64,000 bases of DNA from Clostridium_AD sp050717635 (GCF_050717635.1 NZ_JBOITO010000039.1:186001-250000); one strand, 5' to 3'; shown: positions 34,621 through 45,391, counted from the stretch's first letter. Notes: generated by a model from the letters alone, not told the origin. Made by a program: numbers and translations.

Positions 34621-36343
34621 GCCCATTAATGAGCCAAATAAAATTATTAACTATTGGAAAAAAGAAAAGTTTGTTGTAGCCTGTATTGTCATATTTGGCT
34701 TAACCTTTAATAGTGCAACAGTCCTCGGACCAATTTATCAAGGTAAGTTGATTGATTCCATTGTTAGCGGTGACGGCCTATCCTCCGTGGTAATTCTGGC
34801 CGTTACTTTTGTTTTACTTATAGCAATGATTCAATTAATGCGTTACTTTAAACGTTTTTACATTAGACGCTTTGCTAATAGTACAAGTGCTACCATGAGG
34901 CTTATGATATACAATAACATAATGCATAAGAGTACTGAAAATCTCCACAATGAAAATATCGGTAATTTAATGACTAGAGCAATTTCTGATGTTGACCTTT
35001 GCGTAGAGGGTATGCGCAAATTTACCACAGAGATATTTGATACTGGTGTGTTAATGACCTCTTATTTCGTATCAATGCTATTTTATGATGTGAAAATAAC
35101 AGTTCTTTCTAGCATTTTTATTCCCGTTGCCATGGTGCTTGCTGAAAAATTGAAAAATATTATTTACAAGTACACCATTGCCTTTCGCAAAAAAAGCAGC
35201 CTTGTGACCGGTATTACCTATGATACCATTGAAAATGCCATGCTCTATCGCGCAAACGGCATGGAAGATCAAAATAGAGATAGGTATAATGCTCAATTAG
35301 AGGATTTGCAAAATAAAGCAATTAAAGCCAACATCTTAGAAAATTCCATGCAACCCATTTACAATGTTATTGCAATGTTTGGAGTAGTCATGGTAATTTA
35401 CCTTGGAGGTACAAAAGTAATTAATGGTGGCTGGACTGTAGGTAACTTCTCTACCTACCTCATTATGTTTGCCGCAATGGGAATTAAAGCAAGTAAAGCA
35501 GCCAAGCTATTTAATTCTGTGCAAAAATCACAGATATCATGGAAGCGCATTAAGCCTTATCTTACAGAATACCAAAGTAAAACTACCACTTCCTGCATTA
35601 ATAAGGATAATACCAGTCTTTCAGTGGCCAATCTCAGCTTTTGCTATGCTACGAGCAAAGAAAACATAATTGAGAATATTAGCTTTGAAGCAGAACAAGG
35701 CGAAATTATTGGAGTAACTGGTTCTATTGCCTCTGGAAAGTCTACACTTGGGCTATCACTCCTTGGATTATATTCCTATTTAGGCAGTGTAAAGATAGAT
35801 GGCAAGGAACTTAAGCGCTACTCTGAATATGAACGAAGTCAGATGATTTCCTACCTAGGTCATAATCCTCAATTACTTTCAGATAGCATTTATAACAATA
35901 TTACTCTAGGAAATGGTCAGGATATTACTTCTGTTTTGAAGGATGTTTGCTTTGATACTGATTTAGCAGCAATGCCTAAAGGCGAAAACACATTAGTGGG
36001 TAACAGTGGAATTAGGTTAAGCGGCGGTCAACAATCAAGGATATCCCTGGCAAGAGCCCTTTTAAGAAAAACCAAAATCATCATTTTAGATGATCCCTTT
36101 TCTGCAATTGATATGAAAACAGAAGAAGAAATCATTGAAAATCTTAAAAATAATTATAAAGACAGTTTAATTATACTAATTTCACATCGTTTAACTATTT
36201 TTAAGAGAATCGACAAGATTATATTTCTAAACAATGACAAAACCGCAGATTATGGTACGCATACTGAATTACTAGAAAACTATGAAGTTTATAGCACAAT
36301 ATTTAATTTACAATGTAATGAGGGGGATAATTATGAAGAATAG
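34601..36343 (+). CDS. Heterodimeric ABC exporter, subunit 1 (non-catalytic site Asp)
   Basis: The start ATG 34601 follows GAGAGG. About 580 residues: a six-helix type IV exporter membrane domain, then a nucleotide-binding domain with Walker A TGSIASGKST, signature LSGGQQSR and Walker B IIILDDPFSAID, and an H-loop ISHRLT. The residue after the Walker B Asp is Asp, not the usual catalytic Glu, while its signature is canonical. The second subunit shows the opposite, as in BmrCD and LmrCD type heterodimers with one degenerate ATP site. Drug or lipid export at the cytoplasmic membrane is likely. It overlaps the next gene by 11 bp. Confidence 0.9.
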   Translation: MVKLKIEPINEPNKIINYWKKEKFVVACIVIFGLTFNSATVLGPIYQGKLIDSIVSGDGLSSVVILAVTFVLLIAMIQLMRYFKRFYIRRFANSTSATMRLMIYNNIMHKSTENLHNENIGNLMTRAISDVDLCVEGMRKFTTEIFDTGVLMTSYFVSMLFYDVKITVLSSIFIPVAMVLAEKLKNIIYKYTIAFRKKSSLVTGITYDTIENAMLYRANGMEDQNRDRYNAQLEDLQNKAIKANILENSMQPIYNVIAMFGVVMVIYLGGTKVINGGWTVGNFSTYLIMFAAMGIKASKAAKLFNSVQKSQISWKRIKPYLTEYQSKTTTSCINKDNTSLSVANLSFCYATSKENIIENISFEAEQGEIIGVTGSIASGKSTLGLSLLGLYSYLGSVKIDGKELKRYSEYERSQMISYLGHNPQLLSDSIYNNITLGNGQDITSVLKDVCFDTDLAAMPKGENTLVGNSGIRLSGGQQSRISLARALLRKTKIIILDDPFSAIDMKTEEEIIENLKNNYKDSLIILISHRLTIFKRIDKIIFLNNDKTADYGTHTELLENYEVYSTIFNLQCNEGDNYEE

Positions 36344-38078
36344 TCTAGTAAATACTTCAATTATTAATGTGGTTAAGAAAAACATAAAATTTGATATATT
36401 GCTACTCATTGCTGTTTGTGGTGTTGTTATAGCAAGCTTAATTCCCCCTCAAATACTTAAATACATTATTGATCTTAACCTTGTACCAAAAAGCAATGAC
36501 AAGTTGCTTTTTCTAGCAATTTCTTATATGTGTGTAATATTTTTTATTGGTGTTTTTGATTTTTTTAAACAGGCTGTGCTTACAGTTTTAGGTCAAAAAA
36601 TATCCAAAGAAATTCGACTTGAAATGATGCAAAAACTAAAAAAAATAAATGCCAAGTTCTTTTCCACAAATGATACAGGAACAGTTGTTTCAAGATTCAT
36701 AAACGATGTGGATGCAATCAACTCCCTGTTTACAAGTGGTATTGTTGGAATGATGGTTGACTGCTTTAAAATTATAGGAATTGTAGTTTCTATATGGATA
36801 TTCAGCGCGAAGCTTGGAAGTGTTACTTTGCTGCTACTACCTATTATTTATGCAATCACTCGACTTTTTCAAAAGAGAATGCTTACTGCTCAAATAGAAA
36901 ATCGAATATTGGTGGGTAAGGTAAATAATCATATTTCAGAAAGCTTAAAAAATGTACAGATGATTAAATCCTATAGCAAAGAAAGCTACATGGAACAAAA
37001 CTATACTAATTATTTGCTGGACAACTATAAAACCATTGAAAAAGTAAATTTCTATGATTCTGTATTTTCTCCTATTATTCAACTTACTCGTGCTGTGGTC
37101 ATTGGTTTTATTGTAATACTATCTTCTAAGCAGCTGAACTATTTAGGTATATCACTAGGTATGGTTGCCGCTTCCATAGACTTAATCTCTAATTTATTTG
37201 CACCCATTGAAAACTTAGGTATGGAGCTTCAAAATATTCAGCAGGCAGTATCCGGTATTCGTAGGGTGAATGATTTTTATAGCGAACCTGAGGATTATTG
37301 TAATGATATTGAACTTAAAGCGGAGGATATTATTCCTGACCGTGCGGATATAAAACTATCCTTTAATGATGTTACCTTTCAATATGAAAAAGGAACTGAT
37401 ATTTTGCAAAACATTAGTCTTCATATAAACCCACAAGAGAAGATTACCTTTGTAGGCAGAACAGGTGTTGGAAAATCCACATTATTCAAGTTGGTTATGG
37501 GATTTTTGAAACCCTCTAATGGAAGTATCACCATAAACGAAATTAATGTTTACGATATACCAAATTCAGAAAAACGCAAAATTTTCGGATATGTTAACCA
37601 AAGCTTTCATATAATAAACGGCACAGTGGCAGATCAAATTAGTCTACAGGATGAGAATATTTCAAAGGATCAAATTGAAAATGCGTTGGACTTTGTAGGT
37701 CTAACTGACTATGTAGAAGCTTTAGAAAATGGTATTGATACAAATGTAAACAGTGACACTCTTTTTTCACAAGGTCAGAAACAGCTCCTTGCTATTGCAA
37801 GAGCAATTGTGACTAATCCTCCCATTCTACTACTTGATGAAGTCACTGCAAATCTTGATTCTATAACAGAAGAAAAATTTGTATCAGTACTTCAAAATGC
37901 AAGCCACGCTCACACAATTTTATCTATAACTCACCGCTTATCATCTATGATTGCCTGCGATACCGTGGCTATTTTAGAAAATGGCATAATTAAAAATTCT
38001 GGCTCTCCTGAAGAGCTTTTACAAAGTGATGAGTGGTATCGCAATCATCTCGAACTAGAGAGAATGACTTGGGGTTAG
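36333..38078 (+). CDS. Heterodimeric ABC exporter, subunit 2 (catalytic Glu)
   Basis: The start ATG 36333 follows AGGGGG. About 581 residues with six membrane helices (first near FDILLLIAVCGVVIASLI) and a nucleotide-binding domain: Walker A GRTGVGKST, Walker B ILLLDEVTANLD with Glu, and H-loop ITHRLS. The signature reads FSQGQKQ instead of LSGGQ. Its Glu would pair with the canonical signature of subunit 1 to form the one working ATPase site. The operon ends here and is followed by a partial dispersed repeat (CCACCCACGTT near 38100). The substrate is not evident from sequence. Confidence 0.9.
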   Translation: MKNSLVNTSIINVVKKNIKFDILLLIAVCGVVIASLIPPQILKYIIDLNLVPKSNDKLLFLAISYMCVIFFIGVFDFFKQAVLTVLGQKISKEIRLEMMQKLKKINAKFFSTNDTGTVVSRFINDVDAINSLFTSGIVGMMVDCFKIIGIVVSIWIFSAKLGSVTLLLLPIIYAITRLFQKRMLTAQIENRILVGKVNNHISESLKNVQMIKSYSKESYMEQNYTNYLLDNYKTIEKVNFYDSVFSPIIQLTRAVVIGFIVILSSKQLNYLGISLGMVAASIDLISNLFAPIENLGMELQNIQQAVSGIRRVNDFYSEPEDYCNDIELKAEDIIPDRADIKLSFNDVTFQYEKGTDILQNISLHINPQEKITFVGRTGVGKSTLFKLVMGFLKPSNGSITINEINVYDIPNSEKRKIFGYVNQSFHIINGTVADQISLQDENISKDQIENALDFVGLTDYVEALENGIDTNVNSDTLFSQGQKQLLAIARAIVTNPPILLLDEVTANLDSITEEKFVSVLQNASHAHTILSITHRLSSMIACDTVAILENGIIKNSGSPEELLQSDEWYRNHLELERMTWG

Positions 38079-38300
38079 GGGGCATAGTCCTTTAAGGTTC
38101 CACCCACGTTTAATATATGCTTGTGTTATTACATTTATAAGTCCTCATTTTTTTAAAAGCCATACAAAGGTATAATTTAATATGGATTAAAGCATAATAT
38201 TAATTAATAGCATCATAAATTTATAGATTCAAAATCTTTACCAATAAAAGTATTATTATAAATTTTGTAATTACAAATTTATAAAGAAAGAAGGATTTAA

Positions 38301-39308
38301 ATGACAACGGAAGCAAAAATACAGTTAACTTCATCAGAATTAGGTATATTATGGATGATTTATACATCACAATCAGCAACGCTAACAGTATTTAATTTAT
38401 TCAAAGATAAAACTATTGATATAGAAGCTCAAAACATATTAAGCACCTTCATTACTGACACGACAAATATAAAAAATATGATTATTAATTTATTTAATAA
38501 TGAAAATGTAGTTATTCCATTAGGAATTAGTGAACAGGATATTGTAAGTGAAGCACCTCCTCTATATGATGACATTTTCAATATAATGAATCTTCGTAGG
38601 GCTACAAAATTATTTGCTGGTCGTATGGGTGTATTTTGCGTAATGACATATATGAAAGAGGTTAATGACATATTGAAACTTGGCTTCGAAATTTCTAATA
38701 AATATTATATGATGACTACAAACTACCTATTAGGAAAAGGATTGCTTACAAAGTCACCATATGTAACTATGCCAAAACAAGTAGAATTTATTGAAGATAA
38801 AAACTACTTGAGTGGATATAATATTTTATCTGATAAACGCTCACTAGATACAATTGAGGTTGGTTATATTAGTGAAGCTATAGAGAATAATATTTTGGAT
38901 ATGAAGTTTTTGACAGGATTTGCACAAGTTGCAACAGAAATTGAAGTTAAAAAATACTTCATAGAAGGTATAGAATTATTAAAAAAGCATATTACTGAAC
39001 TTTGTAATATGTTATTACAAAGTGATATTGAACTTCCAAATACACGGGCAGGTATAGTTACAGATTCAACTAAGTCACCTTTCTCTGATAAACTTATGAT
39101 GTATGTAAACAGTTTAATATCCAGTACCCCATTAGGATTTACTGCATTAGGTACATCTTTTAGTATGAGAAATGATTTACCTATTAAACTTGGACTTATT
39201 TCAAAAGATAAATTGGATTATGCAAAAGAAGGTTCGAAGATAATGATTAAATATAAATGGATGGAGCAACCTCCTCAAATGAAAGATAGAAATAGCCTTA
39301 CAAAATAA
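38301..39308 (+). CDS. DUF3231 family protein (intact copy)
   Basis: 335 residues, starting at ATG 38301 after GAAAGAAGG. It has two similar helical halves: LTSSELGILWMIYTSQSATL starts the first and GYISEAIENNILDMKFLTGF the second. The NDLPIKLGLISKDKLDYAKEGSKIMIK stretch at the end is typical. DUF3231 proteins are made of two CotF-like four-helix bundles and occur in spore-forming Firmicutes; a link to spores is suggested by the family but not shown here. It ends about 50 bp before the shared terminator. Its near-identical relative at 11887 is broken by a 599-bp deletion, so this is the only functional copy in the window. Confidence 0.85.
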   Translation: MTTEAKIQLTSSELGILWMIYTSQSATLTVFNLFKDKTIDIEAQNILSTFITDTTNIKNMIINLFNNENVVIPLGISEQDIVSEAPPLYDDIFNIMNLRRATKLFAGRMGVFCVMTYMKEVNDILKLGFEISNKYYMMTTNYLLGKGLLTKSPYVTMPKQVEFIEDKNYLSGYNILSDKRSLDTIEVGYISEAIENNILDMKFLTGFAQVATEIEVKKYFIEGIELLKKHITELCNMLLQSDIELPNTRAGIVTDSTKSPFSDKLMMYVNSLISSTPLGFTALGTSFSMRNDLPIKLGLISKDKLDYAKEGSKIMIKYKWMEQPPQMKDRNSLTK

Positions 39309-39360
39309 AAAAATACACACCTTAACTTTAGACTTTAAATATATACTGATAGATAAAAAT

Positions 39361-39380
39361 AAGCACCCCAGGGGTGCTTT

Positions 39381-39382
<2 letters not shown>
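39361..39382. terminator. Bidirectional hairpin terminator
   Basis: AAGCACCCC-AGGGGTGCTTTT, identical to the hairpin at 12281, between the convergent DUF3231 and zinc-ribbon genes. Confidence 0.8.
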
Positions 39383-40013
<631 letters not shown>

Positions 40014-40085
40014 TTTACCTCTCTATTCACTAACCATAATAATTCTTCTCTTTAATTAATTTAGATAACTTTTATATAAAAAATG

Positions 40086-40109
40086 GTGCCACCCACGTGG
40101 CAAGTGGCA
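40086..40109. repeat. Dispersed 24-bp palindromic repeat, copy 5
   Basis: Same sequence as copy 1 at 3764. It directly bounds the duplicated block and is followed by AGTTCTACAG. Confidence 0.75.
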
Positions 40110-40208
40110 AGTTCTACAGTTAATCTCGTTACTTCTACGCTTACAAGCTCACTTTATTCTAGCTTTAAATAAAGCCCCCCCTAATAAATCAACTTTAAGA
40201 CTGCATAA

Positions 40209-40538
40209 TTATTTTTTTATTCTACATTTTTTCTCCATATCATACATCATTTTTATAATTCCTATTACGTAAATAACCACCTGTACAATAGTTATATAAT
40301 TATAAAATTTGCTACTAAAAAAAACACCAACAACTCCTATAAGAATAACTAATAGACCAGTATACAACATATCTCCGCCTACTATCCTTGATGCTATATC
40401 TTTATCGTATTTTTTCGCATCAAATCCATTCAGCATATCTCCTGCATTTTGACTTTTAATTACCCATCCTAAAAATGTAAACATTCCTCCCATAATTAAT
40501 GTAATTATAAGTAACCCATATATATCCATACTTTTCAT
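40209..40538 (-). CDS. Small three-helix membrane protein (DUF3784-like)
   Basis: 109 residues with three predicted membrane helices: GLLIITLIMGGMFTFLGWVI, LYTGLLVILIGVVGVFF and ITIVQVVIYVIGIIKMM. Between the first two is the polar stretch KSQNAGDMLNGFDAKKYDKD, with the N-AGDMLNGFD pattern that I associate with DUF3784 proteins. The function of that family is unknown. The start ATG 40538 follows TAGGAG. It lies 27 bp downstream of the DUF2007-like gene on the same strand, so the two are probably cotranscribed. Confidence 0.7.
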   Translation of the reverse strand: MKSMDIYGLLIITLIMGGMFTFLGWVIKSQNAGDMLNGFDAKKYDKDIASRIVGGDMLYTGLLVILIGVVGVFFSSKFYNYITIVQVVIYVIGIIKMMYDMEKKCRIKK

Positions 40539-40565
40539 ATAAAAACTCCTACATTTAATAATTTA

Positions 40566-40901
40566 TTAATTTTGATTATTAATTAAGTCTTTCGCATTAT
40601 CAAGTAACTTAGAAGGTACGTATATATCGATTTCAGAAGTACCTGGAAACCCATAAATGCCGTCAACACCTTGGCATTTTTTTAATGAGGGTATACCAAA
40701 GGATGTTAGTTTTGATTCAATTATTTTTGCATCAAAATCTTTACTAACTGATATAAGAAATACAACTGTATCCATATCTTTATTTCCTTCTATTTCTTCA
40801 TCTTTTTCATATTCAATCATTTCTAATAATTCACTTCCACAGTCGCTACAATTTGTAAATCCCTCACGATACTCGCATTTACATTTTGGACACCATAACA
40901 T
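40566..40901 (-). CDS. Zinc-ribbon plus DUF2007-like protein
   Basis: 111 residues. The N-terminus has a zinc ribbon (WCPKCKCEYREGFTNCSDCGSEL). The rest (VVFLISVSKDFDAKIIESKL ... GIPSLKK ... EIDIYVPSKLLDNAKDLIN) has the ferredoxin-like DUF2007 pattern, annotated as putative signal-transducing protein and often found after a zinc ribbon in clostridia. The start ATG 40901 follows GGAGATG. It forms a likely two-gene unit with the membrane protein downstream. No direct function is known. Confidence 0.75.
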   Translation of the reverse strand: MLWCPKCKCEYREGFTNCSDCGSELLEMIEYEKDEEIEGNKDMDTVVFLISVSKDFDAKIIESKLTSFGIPSLKKCQGVDGIYGFPGTSEIDIYVPSKLLDNAKDLINNQN

Positions 40902-41055
40902 AATAACATCTCCTAAAATAATTTTATTCTGAATTTTTACGAGCTTCTTTATATACTAATTATAACATCAATTTCAAGTATACGGAAATTGATTACTAAT
41001 ATTCAGGATTAAATTTTCTAACACCAGTATCCCTTGCTGCCCAAATTAAGTTTCC

Positions 41056-41880
41056 TTATAACACCAAACTAATTTCAACAATTTCTGGAACAGCAAAAAA
41101 TCTTATAGGTAAAGTTCCATTACCTATGCCATTAGTTACTACTATATCTCTATTTTTCTCATGGACTATTTTCTTCACGTACCTTTGACCATATTTAGAA
41201 GATGTATGTGGTGCATATAATCCAAAAAAGGTTATTTGACCTCCATGGGTATGTCCTGATATCCCTAAGTCATAATTAATTAAATTCTTGTAATCACTGA
41301 AGAAATCCGGATTATGTGATATAGCGATAGTAAGTCTGCTACTACTTTCTTTAAGCAAATCAACTTCTGGATATCCTTTAACTAAGTCATCCATTCCTAT
41401 TAGTTCAACACTATCTTTTTCAATATTAAGAGATACTTTTTTATTTTTAAGTAGCTTAAAAGAACTTATATTTATCTCATTTAATAGAGATTCCCTTCGA
41501 TTAAAATAATCGTGATTCCCTAGCACCGTAAAAACCCCTAACTTAGATTCTAATTTTCTTATAATTTCAAATAATTCTTTTAAATACTTACTTACATCTT
41601 TATTACTTTTTACTGAAATATCTAAGTAATCCCCACCTATTATTACAATGTCTGGATTTAGTTTGTTAATTCTATCGACTATCTTTACCAATCTCTTAGC
41701 CCTAAAAAATCTTCCATAGTGTATATCTGATATAAAAACAATTTTAAAATTATTAAACTTTTTTGGTATCTTATCATTTTTAATTATAGTTTTTCGTACG
41801 CTAAAGACTTGAGCTTCAATTAGAATCCACAATATAAACAAAATAAATAAGTATATTAAAATATGAAATATATTAGTCAT
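41056..41880 (-). CDS. Membrane-anchored metallophosphoesterase (YkuE/YaeI-like)
   Basis: 274 residues: an N-terminal signal anchor (HILIYLFILFILWILIEA) followed by a calcineurin-like phosphoesterase domain with all metal-ligand motifs, FISDIHYGR, GGDYLD, LGNHDYF, ISHNPDFF and SGHTHGGQ. Relatives YaeI and YkuE act at the membrane; some LpxH/YaeI-type enzymes hydrolyse phospholipid head groups, but the substrate here is unknown. It is transcribed alone, with about 170-240 bp gaps on either side that show no other feature. Confidence 0.88.
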   Translation of the reverse strand: MTNIFHILIYLFILFILWILIEAQVFSVRKTIIKNDKIPKKFNNFKIVFISDIHYGRFFRAKRLVKIVDRINKLNPDIVIIGGDYLDISVKSNKDVSKYLKELFEIIRKLESKLGVFTVLGNHDYFNRRESLLNEINISSFKLLKNKKVSLNIEKDSVELIGMDDLVKGYPEVDLLKESSSRLTIAISHNPDFFSDYKNLINYDLGISGHTHGGQITFFGLYAPHTSSKYGQRYVKKIVHEKNRDIVVTNGIGNGTLPIRFFAVPEIVEISLVL

Positions 41881-42122
41881 ACATTCTCTCCTTTGCTAAA
41901 CAGCTTCTTATTTTCCGCAACATTTTTTGTACTTTTTACTATTTCCACGTAGCTAATGTTTGAGTACATAGCTTTCTTTTGTTTTTCAAATCTATTTTAT
42001 TACTAATTATATCATAAATAGCTCTTTATAATTCATTTCTCTCCGCATACCGCACTCACTATCTGAATTTTATATCTCCTATTATATCTTTCATTAATGA
42101 TAATAAATTTATCAAAGCTTGT

Positions 42123-42626
42123 TTAATTATATTTATTTAATTCTGTTGCCAAACTATTAGTTACAGTCACAAGACCTTCATAAACCCCTTTATCAACACC
42201 AGGACAATTATTGTACCGTTCTATATATATTTTCATGTTTTCAATTAAATTTATATATCCATTTAAATCATTTGGCATATTGCCTTTATTTGAGTTTAAA
42301 ACTTCCATGCAGTTTAAACCAAGTTGGCTCATAGCATCCTTTTCTTTTTCAGTCGATTTTTCCCATTGTTCTCTCCATGCTTTGCGAACTATTCCAGGTG
42401 CCGTTGTAGGCGGAAATGATACTCTGTGTTTTTGTGCATCCTCAAAAGAATAAGCTGAATAAAGCATATGACTTTTTATATATCTTTCATAGTCTATTTT
42501 ATCTTCTTCCTCAATAATTTTTTTATCGGCAAGTTCAATTTCTAAGCTAATTTTTGCATTTCTATTTTTTTTCAAATATTTATTTGTATAATTTCTTGTT
42601 TGAGCCTGATTAATCGCTAAATTCAT
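42123..42626 (-). CDS. Hypothetical protein
   Basis: The start ATG 42626 (MNLAINQAQTRNYTNKYL) is chosen because AGGGGGAAC lies upstream; the 12-residue extension to 42662 has no such site. 167 residues, soluble, charged and mostly helical. Segments include DKIDYERYIKSHMLYSAYS, HRVSFPPTTAPGIVRKAWRE and EKDAMSQLGLNCMEVLNSNK. The opening resembles short flagellar or cell-surface-associated clostridial proteins that begin MxLxI, but I cannot name a family. It lies just upstream (in transcription) of the convergent gap leading to the phosphoesterase. Confidence 0.6.
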   Translation of the reverse strand: MNLAINQAQTRNYTNKYLKKNRNAKISLEIELADKKIIEEEDKIDYERYIKSHMLYSAYSFEDAQKHRVSFPPTTAPGIVRKAWREQWEKSTEKEKDAMSQLGLNCMEVLNSNKGNMPNDLNGYINLIENMKIYIERYNNCPGVDKGVYEGLVTVTNSLATELNKYN

Positions 42627-42689
42627 ATTAGTTCCCCCTAAATATATAATAAACCTCAGCATTTTAACCGAGTATTATATGCAATTCTC

Positions 42690-43054
42690 TTATTTTTTTA
42701 TTTTTATATTTTCCATAACAGTGGCAGTACCTTCAGGAATATTTAAGTGGCCATTATCATCTAATTTATACTCTTTCCCATCAACTATAAAAGAAGAGCC
42801 TTTTGTGTAACCATCCTTAAACCAATTAGAGCTAGTTGCTTTACTTGTTGATTTTTTATCTTTGTAATAGATGAAAGTAATTTTTTATATGAAGCGAATC
42901 GTTTTCCCACGTCATAAGATATATTATCTACTATGTTTTGAGAAAATAATTGTTCATCATCATTGTTAATCATTCCTTTAATAAGTAGAAGTATTCCACT
43001 TTTCTTATTAAATTTTATAGTAACTATCAAACTAAAAAATTTATTATTAAACAC
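42690..43054 (-). pseudogene. Hypothetical gene with frameshift
   Basis: From ATG 43054 the frame reads MFNNKFFSLIVTIKFNKKSG through NIVDNISYDVGKRFASYKKLL. Near 42860 a better-looking coding frame takes over: FIYYKDKKSTSKATSSNWFK, DGYTKGSSFIVDGKEYKLDD, then NGHLNIPEGTATVMENIKIKK to a stop at 42690. The second part looks like a small domain seen at the C-terminus of clostridial secreted or flagellum-related proteins, but I cannot name it. At least one frameshift separates the halves, and the first half may itself be a fragment. Confidence 0.45.
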
Positions 43055-43236
43055 TTTATAGTATCGAAGTTATTTGGGATAACTTAACATATAATTACCA
43101 TCTTCCAATATTAACTTTATTTTCATACAACAGACATTACAGATAACTTAAATAAAATAGAATCTATAACGGCAAGTAACTGGAAAGATATCACGAAATT
43201 AAAATCAGTTAAATAATTCTTAAGGTGGTGAATTTA

Positions 43237-43509
43237 TTGGAAGATAAAACATTTGATTTAATGAGCAAAATGTATACGGAAATGAATTTAAAGTTTGATG
43301 AAATAAATATAAAACTGGATAAAAAAGCTGACAAAAGTGATATTATAAGACTTGAAGATAAATTTGAAGACAAAACTAAATCTTTATTTGATGGGTATAC
43401 ACAAACTTATGAGAAATTAACTAATATAGAGAAAAAGCTAGAGGCTATTTCCATTAAGGTTGAAAAACAAGATATAGAGATTAGGGTTATAAAAAATATT
43501 GCAAATTGA
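43237..43509 (+). CDS. Coiled-coil hypothetical protein
   Basis: TTG 43237 is the likely start because the TTAAGG ribosome binding site at 43220-43225 is about 11 bases away; GTG at 43225 or 43228 would overlap that site. The product (EDKTFDLMSKMYTEMNLKFD...) has 90 residues in heptad repeats (DKKADKSDIIRLEDKFEDK, LTNIEKKLEAISIKVEKQD), so it is an extended coiled coil. Short proteins of this kind are common in clostridia, often near phage or regulatory genes, with no known role. A strong terminator follows. Confidence 0.65.
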   Translation: MEDKTFDLMSKMYTEMNLKFDEINIKLDKKADKSDIIRLEDKFEDKTKSLFDGYTQTYEKLTNIEKKLEAISIKVEKQDIEIRVIKNIAN

Positions 43510-43513
43510 TATA

Positions 43514-43548
43514 ATAAAAAGCAACCATCTAGGTTGCTTTTTTTATAT
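43514..43548 (+). terminator. Hairpin terminator after the coiled-coil gene
   Basis: AAAAAGCAACC-atcta-GGTTGCTTTTTTTAT: perfect stem and T-run, 8 bp after the stop codon. Confidence 0.85.
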
Positions 43549-43678
43549 TAGCAACCAAAGATTGCCCGTTTAATTCCCAATCTCTGGAATCAATTTATTC
43601 TTACTAATTATTTCTTAAATCTCTTATTTTTCAACAGTTGACTAGTATCAAGCCCGTGTATGCTGATTTTATTATTAC

Positions 43679-45388
43679 TTAATGTTCTTTAAATATTTTC
43701 TTTAATAATTTATCTAAATCATGAATAGCAAAAGGTTTAGAAATATAATCGTCCATACCAAACTCTATAAATTTTTCTCTGTCCCCTACCATTGCATATG
43801 CTGTCATAGCAATTATTTGTGTATGCTTATGATTTCTTATATCTAGTTCTCTAATGGCAGTAGATGCCTCAAAACCATTCATTATTGGCATTTGTATATC
43901 CATTAAAATTAAATCAATTTTGTTTTCATTAAATACTCTTACTCCTTCTTGTCCATCCTTAGCACATAAATAATTATAACCTAATAACTTTAAATATTCT
44001 GATGCTATTTTCATGTTTATTGTATTATCTTCAATTATAAGTATTATTTTTTTATTTAGATTGTTACTAACACCTTTGACTAATTTGCGTACCTGTTGTT
44101 TATCATTTTTTTTAATGTCAATGAGAAATTCTGCTGTGAAGTAAAAGGTACTTCCTTTTTTAAGTTCACTTTCATACCATATTTCCCCATTCATCATTTC
44201 AACTAATTGTTTTGAAATAGCAAGCCCAAGACCTGTTCCTTCATATTTCTTCGTAAAAGACAAATCTTCTTGATTGAAAAGTTTAAATATTCGTTCTTTA
44301 AATTCTTGTGACATACCAATACCAGTGTCCTCTATTGAAAATTTTAGTTTTAGTTTATCATTACTTTGGGATGCCTTATTAACTCTGAAAATTATGTGTC
44401 CCATTTCTGTAAACTTAATAGCATTGCTTATTAAGTTTGTTAATATTTGATTTAACCTCGCTACATCTCCAATTAAATCATTATTTATAAAAGGATCGGA
44501 AAAATACATTATTTCTAGTTCCTTTGCTTCACTCCCTATAGTTAGTTCTTTTATAATCCTAATAAGAAATTCCTTTAAACTAAATTTTGTATTATTTAAT
44601 GAAACATTCCCCGATTCAATCTTAGAAATATCCAAAATATTGTTTATTATACTAAGAAGATGATAGGTTGAAGATTTTATCATTCCCAAATATTCCTGTT
44701 GTTCACTATTCATTTCCGTTAACTCTAATAACTGCTGCATTCCTAGTATCCCGTTCATCGGAGTTCTTATTTCATGGCTAATATTTGCGATAAATTGATC
44801 TTTTGTCTTGTTAGCAGTTTCCACCTCTTCTTTTATTTTTTCCAGTTCAAAGTAGTTGTTTTTCAGTTCCTCTTCAGTTGCAATTAATTCCTCATAATTT
44901 GCTCTTAATTCTTCCTCAGTTGCTGTTAATTCTTCATAAACTGAATTTAACTCTTCATAATTTTCTATCATTTCTTTTTCGTTAATTTTCATTTCAGTTA
45001 TATCTCTTACAATACCAAGAAGATATTCTTTTGAATCCAGTTCAATTCCTATGTACTTTACTTCTACTAAAAAAGTTGTTCTATCCTTTCTATAGTGTAA
45101 AGCTTCAAATTCTATACCCTCCGATTTTGCTTTTTTAAGCTGAGAACTTACAAAATCCACATTTTTATTTCCTCTCAAAAACAATACATTTAGCTTTAAA
45201 AATTCATTAAAGCTATATCCATAGCTTTTAATTGCTTCTTTATTCACGTTGATTATATTTCCATAATTATCAGATAAGATAAATATATCTTTTGCATTAT
45301 TAAAAATATTCTTATAAACTTCTAGTTCAGGACTTATAGTGTTAACCTTATCTGAGATGTTAAGTCTATTATTTGTTACAATCTTCAT
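43679..45388 (-). CDS. PAS hybrid histidine kinase with receiver domain
   Basis: 569 residues, no membrane segment. PAS domain (about 23-135, FILSDNYGNIINVNKEAIKS ... LLGIVRDITEMK), then a coiled coil with a repeated ELTATEEELRANYEEL pattern, HisKA with phospho-acceptor His (IANISHEIRTPMNG), HATPase with N (QILTNLISNAIKF), DTGIGM and GTGLGLAIS, and a C-terminal receiver with phospho-acceptor Asp (LILMDIQMPIMNG). The stop is followed by a 170-bp gap. It is the last gene of the chemotaxis/c-di-GMP operon, starting 3 bp after the GGDEF-EAL gene. There is no separate Hpt protein gene nearby, although CheA P1 could in principle accept from it. Confidence 0.9.
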   Translation of the reverse strand: MKIVTNNRLNISDKVNTISPELEVYKNIFNNAKDIFILSDNYGNIINVNKEAIKSYGYSFNEFLKLNVLFLRGNKNVDFVSSQLKKAKSEGIEFEALHYRKDRTTFLVEVKYIGIELDSKEYLLGIVRDITEMKINEKEMIENYEELNSVYEELTATEEELRANYEELIATEEELKNNYFELEKIKEEVETANKTKDQFIANISHEIRTPMNGILGMQQLLELTEMNSEQQEYLGMIKSSTYHLLSIINNILDISKIESGNVSLNNTKFSLKEFLIRIIKELTIGSEAKELEIMYFSDPFINNDLIGDVARLNQILTNLISNAIKFTEMGHIIFRVNKASQSNDKLKLKFSIEDTGIGMSQEFKERIFKLFNQEDLSFTKKYEGTGLGLAISKQLVEMMNGEIWYESELKKGSTFYFTAEFLIDIKKNDKQQVRKLVKGVSNNLNKKIILIIEDNTINMKIASEYLKLLGYNYLCAKDGQEGVRVFNENKIDLILMDIQMPIMNGFEASTAIRELDIRNHKHTQIIAMTAYAMVGDREKFIEFGMDDYISKPFAIHDLDKLLKKIFKEH

Positions 45389-45391
45389 AAC